DNA from: Polytrichum commune
Lineage: Eukaryota > Streptophyta > Polytrichopsida > Polytrichales > Polytrichaceae
Assembly (NCBI GenBank): GCA_950295325.1
Contig: OX485803.1
Location: forward strand, 74,539,554 to 74,603,553
Direction of reading: 5' to 3'
Length of the DNA: 64,000 nucleotides
A program made the translations under genes and the position numbers. The notes under the pieces are model-generated. The model was given only the letters and a program-made list of their open reading frames with translations. It searched no databases and was not told the DNA's origin. The number at the start of each line of letters is the position of its first letter. The first letter of the stretch is position 1. Below are positions 1-12,991 of this stretch, in pieces.

Positions 1-1970
1 GTTGCGTTCAATTTTTCTGCAACAGCTACCAAGTTCAGAGCTGCTTGCCATCCTTCATTTCCCTTCCACAGAAGCTTTCCTTTGGGTGTAAAAGGGTGTA
101 ATAGTCCCCCTGAAACACCGGACGCACCTCCACCAATCCCAACCTCGTCAAATAGGTCCACGCAGACCAGCCCTGAGTTGCAGGTGTGCTGAAGATTCAA
201 ACAAGCGTCACATTTAAGTGTGATGAGAATAACACTCTATTTACTTGTCACTGCAATATGAGCTATGTGACATGTTCATCTTCATTATCTCTATAGAAAA
301 AAATTCAAACAAGCACAAATGTGATGAGAATAACACTCTATTTACATATCACTGCAATATGAGCTATGTGAAATGTTCATCTTCATTATCCCTTAGAGAA
401 GATTCAAACAAGCATAAATGTGATGAGAATAACAGCCTATTCAATTATAACTGCAACATGAGCAATGTGAACTGTTCATCTTTTATTATCCCTATAGGAC
501 TTCTCTGTCCCTCCATCACACATGTCAAGCTGCAAACCAAAAAACAAGCAAACTTACATATGTCCAACTGTTACATCCTAGTGCTTCTATGTAAAATTAA
601 GACTATCGGTCCTTTTCCCTCTTAGCTACTTCTTGCGGTTTATTTGGATGCCTCCAGCGACTGAAAACGATATGAAATAAGGAAGTCTAGATTATGAGAC
701 ATAGCGCCCTGGAGTGTGATCCCCTATATATCACCATGCTGCATTGTCAAATTGCAAGTTCTTGAGTGTTTTCTCTATTTACTTATCATTGCAGTATTTG
801 GCTGTAAGGCCGTATTCAGATTAAATTCTGTATTGCAAGTGGAATTCTAACGAGCACTTCTGGAGTCTGCATCCTAAAATCAGCACACGGATGACAGAAT
901 TTCAACTCAAACTAACTCATGGTCAAAACTATTCAATGTGACCTAGAACCAAAGAATTAAGGAAAGGATACCTGGAGCAGATGCCATGCCACTGATACCC
1001 CAGCAAATCCAGCTCCCAGCACTGCAAATCTATTGTTCCACAACCACCATTCCTCACGTTTAAGCTCAACTCAACTCCCAGCTCTTAGGTCCCCAACTTC
1101 TTCAAATAACAAATTTCCCATCTATCCAACCATGACATCGGTGAACGACTCCCACAGATGGCAAAACTTTCCACATACCCCTTTCCACTTTGTAATCATT
1201 TTTCAGAAAAACAACCACGTTGCAACATACTTGTGCCATCGCCTGCACGAGACCCAAACCGAAGGACAAGACGCCTGACGAAGTGGGAAACTCAAATATT
1301 CATAAACCCATAACCTCTTCCCCTAGTACAACATTATGGCTGCACCGAGAGCCTCATTGGGTCTCCAACATTGCTACAAGAAGTTCTCAGAGTACAGTGT
1401 AACCTGGAGCAGAATGTTTTAATAGTACGTAATTTTCATCGGGAAGAGATTATGTCCTCCACCCGAAGTTTCTTAGGGTGAACCACACATCTACCATATG
1501 GTTAAACAGATTGTTTACAAAGTTCATTTGTTTATTGATGTGCATAATCTCGTTCTGATGGAAATTACGTTAGATAATGGCCATTGCCTCAACCCAGCTC
1601 GCTCGGCTGGGTCTACCCAATGACCACTATTCACTTAGGGGGTTCTTCTGTAAGGTGGACATCCAGAGCACAGGTCTGCCTTCATTGGCAAACCACAAAT
1701 GACACAAGAATGTGAACAGGAACAGGAAGAGAGTTAATTCCAGGAGTACACCACAAGCCCCTTTGGGTGACATTTGCATCACTCTCAGTGTGTCAACAGT
1801 AGTTTCTATCTTCGTGTGTCCATGTTGCAATGGAATTGGAGGCAATTTGTGGAGCCCAAATTCTTGAGAAAAGGCGTGGAAAGATTGGAAGAAAAGCACA
1901 GTAAGTACCTGCGTGGAGGGGTGGAAGGGATAGGGACCCCCTGCAGTGGCGATGGAGCGACGCCACTCAT
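1..1970 (-). CDS. FAD-dependent oxidoreductase family protein, N-terminal part (gene continues off the left edge)
   Basis: Three minus-strand exons join in phase: 1970-1909 (start ATG at 1970-1968), 1029-972, and 188 to beyond position 1. The visible product is about 102 residues. After a short proline-rich leader (residues 1-20) comes a Rossmann FAD-binding motif, FAVLGAGFAGVSVAWHLL, then about 25 residues later DLFDEVGIGGGASGVSGGLL and HPFTPKGKLLWKG. This arrangement is typical of the plant FAD-dependent oxidoreductases related to glycine/D-amino-acid oxidases and the MnmC C-terminal domain. The substrate is not known to me. The donor at 1908 and the acceptor next to 1029 give a perfect phase match (AG|A = Arg before the Rossmann strand), which is why I chose this start. 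An in-frame stop lies upstream. The first exon is less certain than the other two. Intron 2 carries a tandem repeat, and a MITE lies about 160 bp upstream of the ATG. Confidence 0.75.
191..500. repeat. Tandem repeat, about 100 bp x 3, inside intron 2 of the FAD oxidoreductase gene
   Basis: The motif ATTCAAACAAGC begins at 195, 303 and 402. Each copy is followed by TGTGATGAGAATAACA, then CTGCAATATGAGC-like and GTTCATCTT-like segments. Unit lengths are 108 and 99 bp with scattered substitutions. An open plus-strand frame across the array (245-625) is a by-product of the repeat, not a gene. Confidence 0.8.
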
Positions 1971-2129
1971 CAGGCTTGTCGCCTTGAGAGAAGCCCTTCC
2001 GCCATCGCCTCTCCTCTCGGGGAGAAGGAGACAATGCGTTTATCGTCGACGAACCCCACAACGTATCGTCACCGAAACTCAAGAATTCGGCTCTCTCGTG
2101 GGTGCTTTGGGGATTCCAAAGCAGGTTCA

Positions 2130-2342
2130 CCGTTTATGGTATTTAGTGTCACTTACTATTCGGAGTTACGTTATGCTATAACTTTTTACTATAGATCTCA
2201 TATTCTACCAACAAAGGTTAGATTGGTTGTTTGGACACTATAGAGCATGAACATCTTTACTTGGGAAAATTTGATACTAACGATAAAATGATATAGCAAT
2301 GCATAACTCCGAATAGTAAGTGACACTAAGTACCATAAACGG
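2130..2342. mobile_element. MITE-like element with long terminal inverted repeats
   Basis: The ends are inverted copies. The left end runs CCGTTTATGGTATTTAGTGT then CACTTACTATTCGGAGTTA. The right end reads back as the same sequence with one or two changes. The length is 213 bp. The same end motif recurs near 4690, 18371, 18890 and 43300, and the inner TATTCGGAGTTA part recurs in the elements at 21958 and 33543. I could not fix a target-site duplication. It sits about 160 bp upstream of the oxidoreductase start codon. Confidence 0.7.
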
Positions 2343-2349
2343 CATACTT

Positions 2350-2390
2350 ATCTTTATCTTAATCTTAATCTTATTCTTAATCTTAATCAT
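2350..2390. repeat. Short hexamer microsatellite (TTAATC-like)
   Basis: Six or so imperfect copies of CTTAAT/CTTATT lie directly beside the MITE that ends at 2342. Confidence 0.7.
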
Positions 2391-4945
2391 AGACCTGTAG
2401 TAGAGGCACCTATTCCCGGTCTGGACCCCATCTACGATCTATAGGGTACCAGAATTTCGATCAGGTCGGGACCAATTTTTTATCAGGATGGGACTAGATT
2501 TCGATCAAGCTGGAACCAATAGTGCTATGACACATATCTTGGTTTTGAGTACTAAAGTGAGGAGGAATGAGTGGTTATGGCAAACTCTAGACATTGGTAG
2601 TATGTTTGGGCCAACTTTTGGCCTCAACAATTCACAGTAATTTCAAAATAAGGAATAAAATTACCAAAAAATGAAATATTCTTGATTTCTGACTTCCTAC
2701 ACAAGAAAATTTTGCACCACCTTATACCCCTCCAGATTTGGCGCAAAATCTCTTAAGTGATCAGTTATGGATGCCTCTACTCTAACTGATTGGTGAACGT
2801 ACACAACACTCACCGAGGGAGGTTGAAAATGTTGATAACTATTGTAAAGCCAAAAGATTATTATTTCGAACCAACTTAGCTTCTAAATAGGTTTTCGAGA
2901 TTCCATATGTGGCTTGTGAGCATAAATTGGGATGAATCAACAACCGACTTTGTATGAAGACAGGTTTTTTTTACATTATCCTCTCGGTAGGTGTCAAGAA
3001 ATCAAATCACCTAATGATATAACATTAAGCATCTCATGGCATCAATTCCATAGCATCCTACTTCCATTCTTAGCTTTTGATAATGGGAGTTGGCACCCAA
3101 CCCATTTTAAATCTTACATGGTGGCAATAGTAAGTAGCATGTAACATGTGCAAGTTGGCAAGGTCCATCTTCCAGAGCCGCTAAACAACAATGTTGGAAT
3201 TAGGCAAGTTTACCTTACTAGATCTTTGGAATAACACTCCAACGGGAATGTACTTTTGGAATGTTCACAAACGTGAATGTACTTAAGAAATTTGTCAAAG
3301 TTGTACAAATTATAATTTGGGATATATGCTTACATTGTCAAAGTGTCAAACTATTAAAGGCCATTTCCATGTGCCACACGAAGTCGGTGAAAACCACTAG
3401 ATGACCCCCCTCCACATGGAAATAAGCGCTAATTTCTCTTGGATAACAAAAGTCAGTACTGTAGTCGGCATGATTATAGGGATAGTTGAAGTTTGAGGAG
3501 GGGGCTTGACCGCCTCTCTTTAATTTCTAGAACCTAGAAATCCACTTTCGTTTGAGCAGAGAAAAACTAGATTCTCAAAAAACTTGTATTTTGTATTGAT
3601 ATTTTTTCATGTTGCCGTATTCTTATTATTCTAACCTTACCCGAAGTTTTCATAAAGTTTGGATTTATTTTCATGTTTCTAGCATCTCGAGATAAAAGTT
3701 TTATTGATCTAGTCATGCAACATTCAAAGTGGGTAAGTATGAGGACAACCACATTCCAACTTGTATGTTGGACAACAAGATGAATCTGCTATCTCACAAA
3801 TTGACCCCCCCCCCCCACCATCCATTGCACATGGAAGTGCTCAGCCCAAAAAGTGCTTGAGGGTATTAGTGAAAGCTTTGTCAATGTCAATGAACTTTGT
3901 TTTGCTTCGCCATAACAACTAGTGGAAAAGGTTGGAAGAAAGTGTGCAAGGAAGTGTGCCTTAGAAAAGGTTGGCCATTAACTTCACATGGAAAATATTA
4001 CCCCCCCCCCCCCCCCCCCATCATTCCATTTCTATGAAATATTTTGGATCCCCTCTAGTTGCTTCCTCTAGTGCACACACTTGGACAATGTCATGTAAAC
4101 ATCAAGTAATTAATGGTGTGGAACCTATAGGTGACATGAAAGAAAATACAATAGGACAACATAGAAATGGATAAGACTTTTGCCAATATGATCAAACGGA
4201 AGGATTCCTTTTGATGCCCATGTACATATTAACTACAAGATATGCTTTCAATTCGGGGCACAACCAATGGATACCATTTGTCACCTCCCCTTACACATCA
4301 TGTCCTCTCAACCACGTCACTAGCATATTGATTTGTTTCAACCACAACGGTGCGCAATGTATTGTGGCTCCCAAAACAATGAAACAACTCACTCAAATGT
4401 GGGAAGCTTGCCCCAAATAGCTTTCAAACTTCGGTCATGGCATGTTAAACTCTTTGGGAGGGGGAGGGGGGATGCGTGATCAAAAGTATCTTCCCCTTGC
4501 ATACTAAAATAAAAAAATATCATCTGAAGTATCCCAATGTGCTATTCTAAATGTCATAATGTAAATATTTTTTCACATGAAGAAACTACTTATGTTGACG
4601 AATGAAATGATATTGACAATTAATAGTGAGTATGATACTTTGAAACCTCTAGACATCTAGTTTAGGCCCTTCACAAGTAATGCACATGACACTAAATACC
4701 ATAAACGGTATAGTTGGATAAACACTACATGATAAAACCCCATCTGCAAAATACCTAAACTTAGTAAAAGGGGGGTATCATACGGAGGGGAAATTCCCTT
4801 GACCACACTCGCAAAACCCTAAGTTACCTAACACCTTGGAATATAATTGACGGGTCTACAATTTGCACAATGGTGCACCAGTTGCAATCAAATTTGGTCA
4901 CATAGGGAATTATAGTAGGAGTTAACATGGCTGCGACAAATTGTA
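2391..4945. other. Gene-free repeat-rich stretch
   Basis: No open frame here resembles a known protein. Two long C homopolymers occur (near 3805-3816 and 4003-4019). The segment about 4450-4720 is a fragment of a dispersed repeat seen again at 18.4-19.5 kb and 42.8-43.3 kb. Shared phrases are CTTGCATACTA, ATCTAGTTTAGGCCCTTC and GACACTAAATACCATAAACG. Confidence 0.6.
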
Positions 4946-5170
4946 GGGCCGCTTCACACACGAGACTGAGAGCCCGTGACCGTTACACTTCAAGCACTCT
5001 CATTGGTGGAAAAGGTGGAGCCGGTCCAAGTTTGCTACTTCACACTTTACTTGAGGGACCGATGAGGTATGTGAATGCAAGATGGATGTAAAGTCTACAT
5101 GGATTCCTACATGGCATCAAATGGATCATGGTCACTTGGACTATTTTCGAAAACCACCTCTTGGAGGTAA

Positions 5171-6306
5171 GGGGCGGTTTACACTATGGACCATGAAGTC
5201 GTCCCACGTAAGAGGCTTATTTTGCGTGGGACGACTTCATGGGACGACTTCCATGGTCCGAGTTACTAAAATATTAGTTTTCATGGTTCATGGGCCCTTC
5301 ACTAGGTGTAAACCGAATGTGGACCATGAATAATGACCATGCACCAAAAAGTGGAGGTGTTGATTTTTTTAATACATGCCCAAAAAGGGAAATTTTGAAA
5401 AAAAAAATTAAGTTTGATCATTCCTTGTCTTCTCTTGGGCTTCACTTGTCTTCACTTCTTGTTAAATGTGTCGAAGATGTGGCTTGCAAATCTTCTCACA
5501 ACAATTTTTTTTAAATAAAATAAAATGAGCAATTTAATTTGTACATGCTCAATGTAATTTACATGTGACATGTACCTTGTGTTGTCACTACACTAAATAG
5601 GATATTTAGTGTTTGATTATATTTAATGTTGTTACCACCCTACCTTGCTCAACACTAATTTTCAATTCTTTGATAATTAATGTTAGAAGATTTCCCATTG
5701 CACTTCTTTTGACTACCCTGATCTACAATCACTAAACCACTACAGATTTTTCTTTTTTCTTTTTCAACTTCATTTTGTAAGAATTTTGGGATGTGTAATA
5801 TACCGTTGGAAAGGTATTTTCAAGACCTTTCCAACGGTATATTACAAGCCCCAAAATTCCAACCATTACATTTGGTAGACCAAAAAAACAAATCTGCACT
5901 TGAATTCTTGAGTTCTAGATGTCCCGCGTTGTTTGGTGAAGCATGTGTGAGCCGGTTTAAGGGGTAGGGCAAGGTAGTGTTGGTATGTCTCATGGGCTAT
6001 GGTATAATTAAGGTGCTTAAAAGGTAGATTCATTAAAAAATTATTGAAATGGTATTTCTCTGACATGGGCTCTTGCCTTTTCCTACTAGACCACCTCTCT
6101 TGCCTCTCTCAACGCAAAACCCGTTGGACCATGTCAGTGCATTTATTAGGCCTTAAAAATTATATTTTGGGGACCTCGACCTCCATGGTCCCTCTGCCAT
6201 TTTTTCCTTAGTGTAAACCGAAGTTGTCCCGGGAGAACCTCAACAACCAATCAGCTGCCTTGCAGAGCCCTGGTCCAACTTCATGGTCCATAGTGTAAAC
6301 CGCCCC
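5171..6306. mobile_element. PIF/Harbinger-type MITE (family B) nested in family A
   Basis: The ends are inverted copies of GGGGCGGTTTACACTATGGA plus about 10 more bases (CCATGAAGT). TAA flanks both sides (5168-5170 and 6307-6309), the three-base duplication typical of the superfamily. The length is 1136 bp. It contains the 5782-5858 hairpin and only short unconvincing open frames. Confidence 0.85.
5782..5858. other. Compact hairpin (34-nt arms, 9-nt loop)
   Basis: The left arm 5782-5815 and right arm 5825-5858 are reverse complements apart from two or three bases. The core GTAATATACCGTTGGAAAGG is paired perfectly. It lies inside the family B MITE. A transcript through it would fold into a short stem that could act as a small-RNA precursor. 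There is no direct evidence of transcription. Confidence 0.75.
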
Positions 6307-6571
6307 TAAGTCTAACATAGAGACTGGAGACCATGACACTTCACAACCATTGATTTATTCTATTTCATTCTCTGTGAGAATCCGCATGAATAGAAATTCA
6401 TTGAAATAGCATTTGGTTGAGGGCCCGGTCGCATATGACTTCACACTACACTTGAGGATCCGTGACCATACTACATGATTTTGGAGGTGTTTTGGGACCG
6501 CCCTTGGACACTTTCTTTTGGGCTGTCACAATTTCATGGTCACGGCTCTTGGCTCGTGTGTTAAGTGGCCC

Positions 6572-7043
6572 TTATTAATTCCTCCCGATCTGGGCTCGGG
6601 CGGCCGGGGTTAGGGTCTTTTTTTTCTGGGCCCAGGTGGGGCTGCCCAGCTGCCCCTTCTGGGTGAGAAAAGACCCACAAGGAACGTGGGTTTCGACAAC
6701 GACAATTCAATTTCGTCGACGCTGACGACCTCACTCGACGACGTCTGTATTTTCAGTCGTCTCTCTCGTTTGGGAGGGATGGGCTCTGCGACCAGCACAC
6801 TACAACCCTTGCTTTTTCCAGTTTCTCAACAGAGCTCCTACTTACATTCTGCGCGATGATCAACGTCTCGTTCTGTGTGATCCCAAATGAAGTTTTGCAA
6901 AAAAGAAATCAACAGATTTCTTTTCGATTTGATCCTCTTTCCTGACTAGATCACCCGTGGCAGCTTCTTACTGAACCTTAAAATAGAATTTATGGCTCTT
7001 TGACATCATTCTATTCTAGCGGAAGATCTAGAGTATTGACCCG
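6572..7043 (+). promoter_or_regulatory. Promoter / 5' untranslated region of the LRR gene
   Basis: This is the interval between the Harbinger MITE end and the LRR start codon. It is GC-richer than the flanking repeats and has a telobox-like GGTTAGGGT at about 6608 and a poly-T tract. No clear TATA box was identified and the exact transcription start is unknown. Confidence 0.4.
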
Positions 7044-10000
7044 ATGGGGTGTTGCCAAGGAAGTCCTGGAGGATTAAACAAAACACAGAAAGCGACGAAA
7101 TGGCAGAGCACAGGCATCGTCGCTCTTCGAGATTCGCGTCTCAAGGTATGTTTTATCTTGATAGTGCATTTTAAACGTCTGTTTATAATCCCCCTCGCAA
7201 CACATTTTTATCATTATTCTGTTGTAACGATCGTCCAGAATGCATAAGTTGATCTTGTAATTGTCTTAGAATTTTCAATCCTTGAGATCACTCACAGTAG
7301 TACCCTATGTGTTCATGGGTTTCCACATTCTAACCCTGCACTTGAACCTTCCCTACCTTGAGAACAGTGTATTTTGAGTTTGCAATGATCATGAGCCAGT
7401 ATCATTTCTTTCTTTCTTCCTTTCGGAGCTTGCTTGAAGTGACAAAACGAGCCATGTTGTAATTACAGGAGCTGCCAGTGGAGGTGATGGACATAGCTGT
7501 GTCTGTGCGGACTTTGGATGCCACTCACAATAAATTGGGTTGGTTTCCTTTTTCAACCCTTGATTGTTTTAGACGAATTGTGGAGGGAAGAAAACATGTG
7601 GTTGTCACAATTCCATATCCGATAGAAAATGAAGAATGAGAAGTTGTCATCATCGGTCATACTGTAACCTTGCTTATAGGTTGTTGAAAATATGCTTTGG
7701 CATTGAGAAAACAGTATTGGTTGAAAGCTCATATACAAAGACCTTCTAAATATTTAAAAACCAGGAGCGAATATTTTAATATTTTTATGATTAAGGAGGA
7801 GCGGCACTCTATAATTTTCTCACAGAAACACCTAAGAACTTGCAATTTGAAGATGCACCATGTTGATAAGAGGGGATCATATAAGCTAGACTCCCTTTAT
7901 AGGTATCGCTGGAGACATCCAAGTAAACCTCAACAACAGGCTGAGAGGAAAAAAGACAGTTTCATAAAGAATCAATAGGATGTTGCACATATGAAAAAAA
8001 TTCTTGTTTTCGGTTTGCATCTTTACATGTGTGATGGAGAGAGAGAAATTTATTAGGGGTAATAAAAGATGCAAAGAGCTTTTGGAGCATTGCAATTTTT
8101 TTTTAAACAATTCGAAATGAACAAGGGTATGATGAGATAGTTTTTTTCTAATTTAACCAAGTTGTATTAGGCACACCAAATCCTCAGCTAATTTCTTTCG
8201 TTCTTTTGTTCTGGCTAATATAGAATCCTGATGAACATTATCCCTTGACTGGACTGCAGGAGCAATTCCTGAAGAGATCGGAAATTTCTTAAACCTTCAA
8301 AGACTGGTGAGACTTTTATTCAATTGCAAATCAATGCAAATTGTAGAAAACATAATAACTGCACGTGTGTTTCAGGAGTAAAATATTTTCTGATCCCCTC
8401 CCTGTCTCATTATTTTTTTATTAAATTTGTAATATTTTTTAAGAGTGACTATTAAAAGTTATGCATATAGATGCTGAGTCTATCCAAGTCTAAAGAGGGT
8501 TTGGTGTATATGTATGCAGATACTGTCCAAGAATTTGTTGGAGAGGCTTCCATCAACACTTGGAAAACTTGGGTCCCTCAAAGTTCTTGCACTTGATTCA
8601 AATCGCCTCACCATACTTCCAGATGAAGGTATCATATTCCAACTGGCATGAATCTCATCCAAATTTTGTTGTAGGGTTCCCTACCCAATGACATTAGCTG
8701 GACTTGTTCCATGAATTTGGTCATGTGAGAATTGTGGTTGTACTTCAGAGAGAATATCTTTAAAGGTTGGCCTTTGTCAGGTTTTATTGATTGCGTATCT
8801 TCACTCGACGCCATGGTAAAATGTTGATTGGTATAATTAGGCAGTCTAACATAACCAATTTGAGAAGAATTTGAATCTTTGACCTACAAACTGCTGCAAT
8901 CTGCATTTTTCTGCTTTGCATTTCTCTGAGATATGTGCCTGACATTGGCAGCATCCATGCAGTGGGGCTACTATCGCGGCTTGAGCGGTTATCAGTTTCT
9001 CACAACAACATGAAATCATTGCCACTTACTGTTGGTAGCCTTTCCAATGTATGGATCAAAGCTCAATTTTGAAGTTCAAATAGAAGGAATACGTTTATTT
9101 TTATCTATGATCACCAATATTAGATGCAGTCAATCTTTACTAACATCATAGGCTTATTTGAGTATGTATTATTAAGGCAAGATGTTCTTTGTTCTTAGCA
9201 CACTACTATGAAATCGTGGAGAACCCTCAAATGGATATGAGTATGCTTACATTTGTATGAATGTAAAAGGAAGGTTTTGGGGTTGTAGTGAGCTGATGGG
9301 TGTCATGTGTTTTGATCTTAGTTGATCCAACTGGATGTGAGCAAAAACCGACTTGAAAAGCTACCTGAGACAATTGGTCATTGCAAGTCTTTGGAAGAAC
9401 TTGTTGCAAATGGTAATTGCTAAACCTCACGTAAGACATTAAAAAAAAGACAACGTATTTGCATGACATCTTTTGGGACTTAAAGTTTGTTTGATAGTTG
9501 TTGAACAACGCATGCATTTATGAATTGAGATGTTTGTGATCGTGCAGTTCCCAAGCTTTGCTTAAGAGTAACTGTACTTGAGTGTAGCCACATTATCATT
9601 TGGTATGTGTTGGAAAATTAGGCTCTCACCCTCAAGCCAGAAAAGTGTTGAAAAGTTGTCATGTTGTCTCTGGTCACAGACTAGATTTGTGATTGTGTAC
9701 ACACAAACACTTTTGGACATTCTGGAAGTTACAGTTGACACTAAATGCAGCTTGGTGATTAACTCAGAAATGCAATTATTAATCAGATCACCTGATCTCG
9801 ATGGAGGAAGAATCTAATTAAAATTCTTGATTGTGTCAGACAATATGCTCAACGACCTGCCAGAATCTGTTAGCAGGTTATCCCAGTTGAAGACCCTTGT
9901 TCTGAGTAACCAAGAACTCAAGCAGGTAGGCTCACATGTGTGCACATTAAATTGTCATCTGTAGGCTGAAATTTCTCAATCACCATCGCAGTCACTGAGA

Positions 10001-10503
10001 ACTATGTTTGTGTTGGTGATTTTATTTTATTTTCTCGTTGAATATCAAATCTAACCTAATTCAAATTCTTCAAACACAGCTGCCGGGTCTGCTATTACGC
10101 AATTGTAAGGCACTACAAAGCCTTGGGTTGCATGGGACTCTCATTCCTGCTGATCAATTACAACAGGTAATGGTTCCCAGGAAGTGTTGTTTGAATTGCC
10201 AATGAGGTTCAATTTTATAACATTCTTGTTCTGATATAATAACCTTGTGAAGAGCCTCATCATTAAGGTTGTTATTTTACAAGTTCTATGTCACTTGTCA
10301 TTGTTCATGATCACTCTATATATATATATGATATTTTTTATATGATTTATATACGTTTTTTGTTTGTAATACTGAAGATGGAGGGCTTTGAAGCATATGA
10401 GGAAAGAAGAAAGCGAAAACATGACAAGCAACTTGATGCAAATGTGATGATTGGCTCTCACGGATTCGATGAGGGTGTGGATACCCATATTGACAGAAAT
10501 TGA
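7044..10503 (+). CDS. Leucine-rich repeat protein, LRRC57-like (plant intracellular LRR), 267 aa
   Basis: Nine GT-AG exons join in phase: 7044-7145, 7469-7538, 8260-8306, 8520-8628, 8963-9048, 9322-9412, 9840-9925, 10080-10166, 10378-10503 (804 nt). The protein starts MGCCQGSPGG. Gly2 with Cys3/Cys4 is a classic N-myristoylation plus palmitoylation signal, so membrane anchoring is likely. A conserved block WQSTGIVALRDSRLK follows, then about seven LRRs of 23 residues (about 48-215) of the form LxxLxLxxNxLxxLPxxL. Examples are LKVLALDSNRLTILPDE and LIQLDVSKNRLEKLPETIG. The end is a basic tail, EERRKRKHDKQLDANVMIG. Most exons carry one repeat. The length equals that of the plant homologues I recall. 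It probably acts as a binding scaffold and has no enzymatic domain. The exon 5 acceptor was taken at 8962 because it alone keeps frame. Confidence 0.88.
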
Positions 10504-12956
10504 CTCCACCATCTACTATTGGTACATGATTCTTCTGGTCATTCCAAGATCTTTTGTATAAAACCTAGCTCTATAGAGTCCACAAGAAAATTGATCTTCA
10601 CATGGTCTTCCTGACCCTAGATACCTGAAACAAGTCTTGTAGCAAAAATGTCTAGCAGTTCCGAAAGATTTCCAGAGCTATGTAAAAGCTTGAAAATAAT
10701 GTTTGCCATAGTCATCTAGGTCTTTTTGTCAACTGTCTCTGGAGAACAGGTTAGTGGTTCATGTACCAGCCCCCTAGTGAAAGTACCATATATTTTAAAC
10801 CTGTTTTGCTATTGATACTCCATTGAGAGAGATCAAATGTATGATTGTTGTATCTCCTTTTACAAATGCCAAACTCACTAAATTCCAGGAGCACATCATA
10901 TGCAAGTGTGCAAGGGTTTTCAAACACAAACTTCTGCTAAAAGCTCTGTAAGTCTTTGGACTTGTAAATGCGACATAATTAATCAATCAATCCCCACCAA
11001 GTCTCATGATACTGCGTGGGGAAAATGGCAAAGTTTGCATATCTGGTGACTTGCCATTGAATTGGCCAGTAATTGACAATCTTACTCCCTTGAGATAGTG
11101 GATTATGCTACTTTTGCTCTTACAATGTAGATGATGATGAGACACTCTTTGTGTTGGAATGTCCCCCTACAACTCCGTTTGAGATAAGTTCCCTTCACTA
11201 TTTGACAATGTAGTAGTGTACTAAGGTAGAATTGAAAGAAGATGGACAAGAAAAATTGCATTGTAACTAACATAATATTCTATCGTGCACAACATTTATA
11301 ATCATTGGAAACCCGCTAAGGCTTCCCTAGCCTCATTTTGCATATAAGTTAGCCTTCGTATCTGCGGAGTATACACGAGCGTGTAGATACATCATGTCCC
11401 AAATGTTCATCACATATATAGTGGCACCAACGATTGTACTTGCATAACATTACTCAGCTAATGAGCAATATTTCAATTGCTCTGACTTCATATTCAATCT
11501 AAAGCATTGGGATTCCGGCATCCGGAGTCTTTATTCTCAAATCTACTATGGGGCCCATGAACATAGCTCGCTAGATAAGTAATTATATGCGAGTTCACTC
11601 ATCAAGAAAATATTAATCTATACAACAACGTGCAGACTCTCAGTCATGCTTACTCGGGGAGGATTTTGGGCGTAATTAGTCAAGATCTTAGTGTTTCCAA
11701 GATCAATTGGTTACATGTTCACATCTTTTAGTTTTTCTTTATGAAATTAGAAGAATATTTTGCAAGTTCCTCCAAAGATTGTGAATTTTCCTAAAGTGTT
11801 GAATTTGAACCAGTTATTTCTCAAACTCAATTGGTTTATCTGTAACCAATGTTTGGCCGGTATATAGGTGGATGCATGGTATCAAGGAACCTACTTGTGG
11901 GTATCAAAAATTGTAATACCAATCAAGTATTTATATTTTAATGGTTACATTAGGGTGAAAGATTCTTTGCATACCCAAGTTATTATTTGGGTCAATACCA
12001 TTCTAAAACATATTGATACTTGTGAAGGTTCTTATATGGTATATAGACTTGGATGGTAGCGGAAACAAAAATGCCATCAAATGCCCCATACCCTACTAGT
12101 ATTGAAAATGTGAAATCCTCATTATAGATACCTGAATGGTATCACAAAATACAATATCAGACCAAACCTAGTACAGGTCTATCCTTGGCCATGGTATATA
12201 GACCTAAAGGGTATTGAAATAAAGAAATGTCATCATATACCCATACCCTAGCATCAAAAAAAATGTGAAAATCTTCATCATAGATACACGAATGGTATTA
12301 AAAGAAACAAAAAAGACAATATCATATCAACATTGGAGCATACCTCTCATTCATCCAATATAAAAGCGCTGCAAATAGGTTTGCAGCATGAAGGTTATTA
12401 ATTTTTTGTTGCTTTGACACCGGGATCCATTTTGAAGACCTCAAATTAGTCCAATCCAAATCATTTGAGATGAATCACCCACAAACCTATAGGGGTTCAA
12501 GTCTTTATATTGGATGGATAAGAGGTACGCTCAAATGCGATAATTCCATCTCTCCCTTGCTTACTACCCTTCCATCCTTCAAAAAGCTCCCACATTCAAG
12601 AAAGTGTGACTGCAAATTTGTGTTTATTTTTATCACAAGCATAGGTCCCCAAATCAAAACTTCATTCATTAGCACTACAATAAACATCTAGTTTAGTCCT
12701 CATTTAGCATGGCCTACACTATTCATTATCGACTCACATATGATGAATGGACACACATCGACACGCATCGACACACATTGACACTAGGTCACAATAAGAC
12801 AAGTATCATATGACACTTGTTGATATGTGACAAATCAAAAAGACCAATCTAATCAACAAGGCACACCACATTGAATGACACACTAAATCATATATTAGTG
12901 TGATACCCTTCTCGATGTCAAAATAATCAAAATGAGGGAAGAAAACAACAAAGGAA

Positions 12957-12991
<35 letters not shown>

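Larger units (their letters stand above)
4946..6571. mobile_element. PIF/Harbinger-type MITE (family A), interrupted by another MITE
   Basis: The left end is GGGCCGCTTCACACACGAG. The right end reads back as GGGCCACTTAACACACGAG, followed outside by TTA. Removing the inner element 5171-6306 and one TAA leaves about 487 bp, close to the uninterrupted relative at 31325-31819 (495 bp). That relative also carries the same internal phrases: CAAGAGGTGGTTTTTGAAAA, and the minus-strand match to the segment after 6306. Non-autonomous, no coding capacity. Confidence 0.8.

Noticed and set aside
245..625. 126-codon plus-strand frame near the left edge
   Set aside because: It lies over an intronic 100-bp tandem repeat of the minus-strand oxidoreductase gene.
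1627..2130. 167-codon minus-strand frame overlapping the first oxidoreductase exon
   Set aside because: It reads through a good donor at 1908 in a frame that does not join the Rossmann exon in phase. The ATG at 1970 in another frame does.
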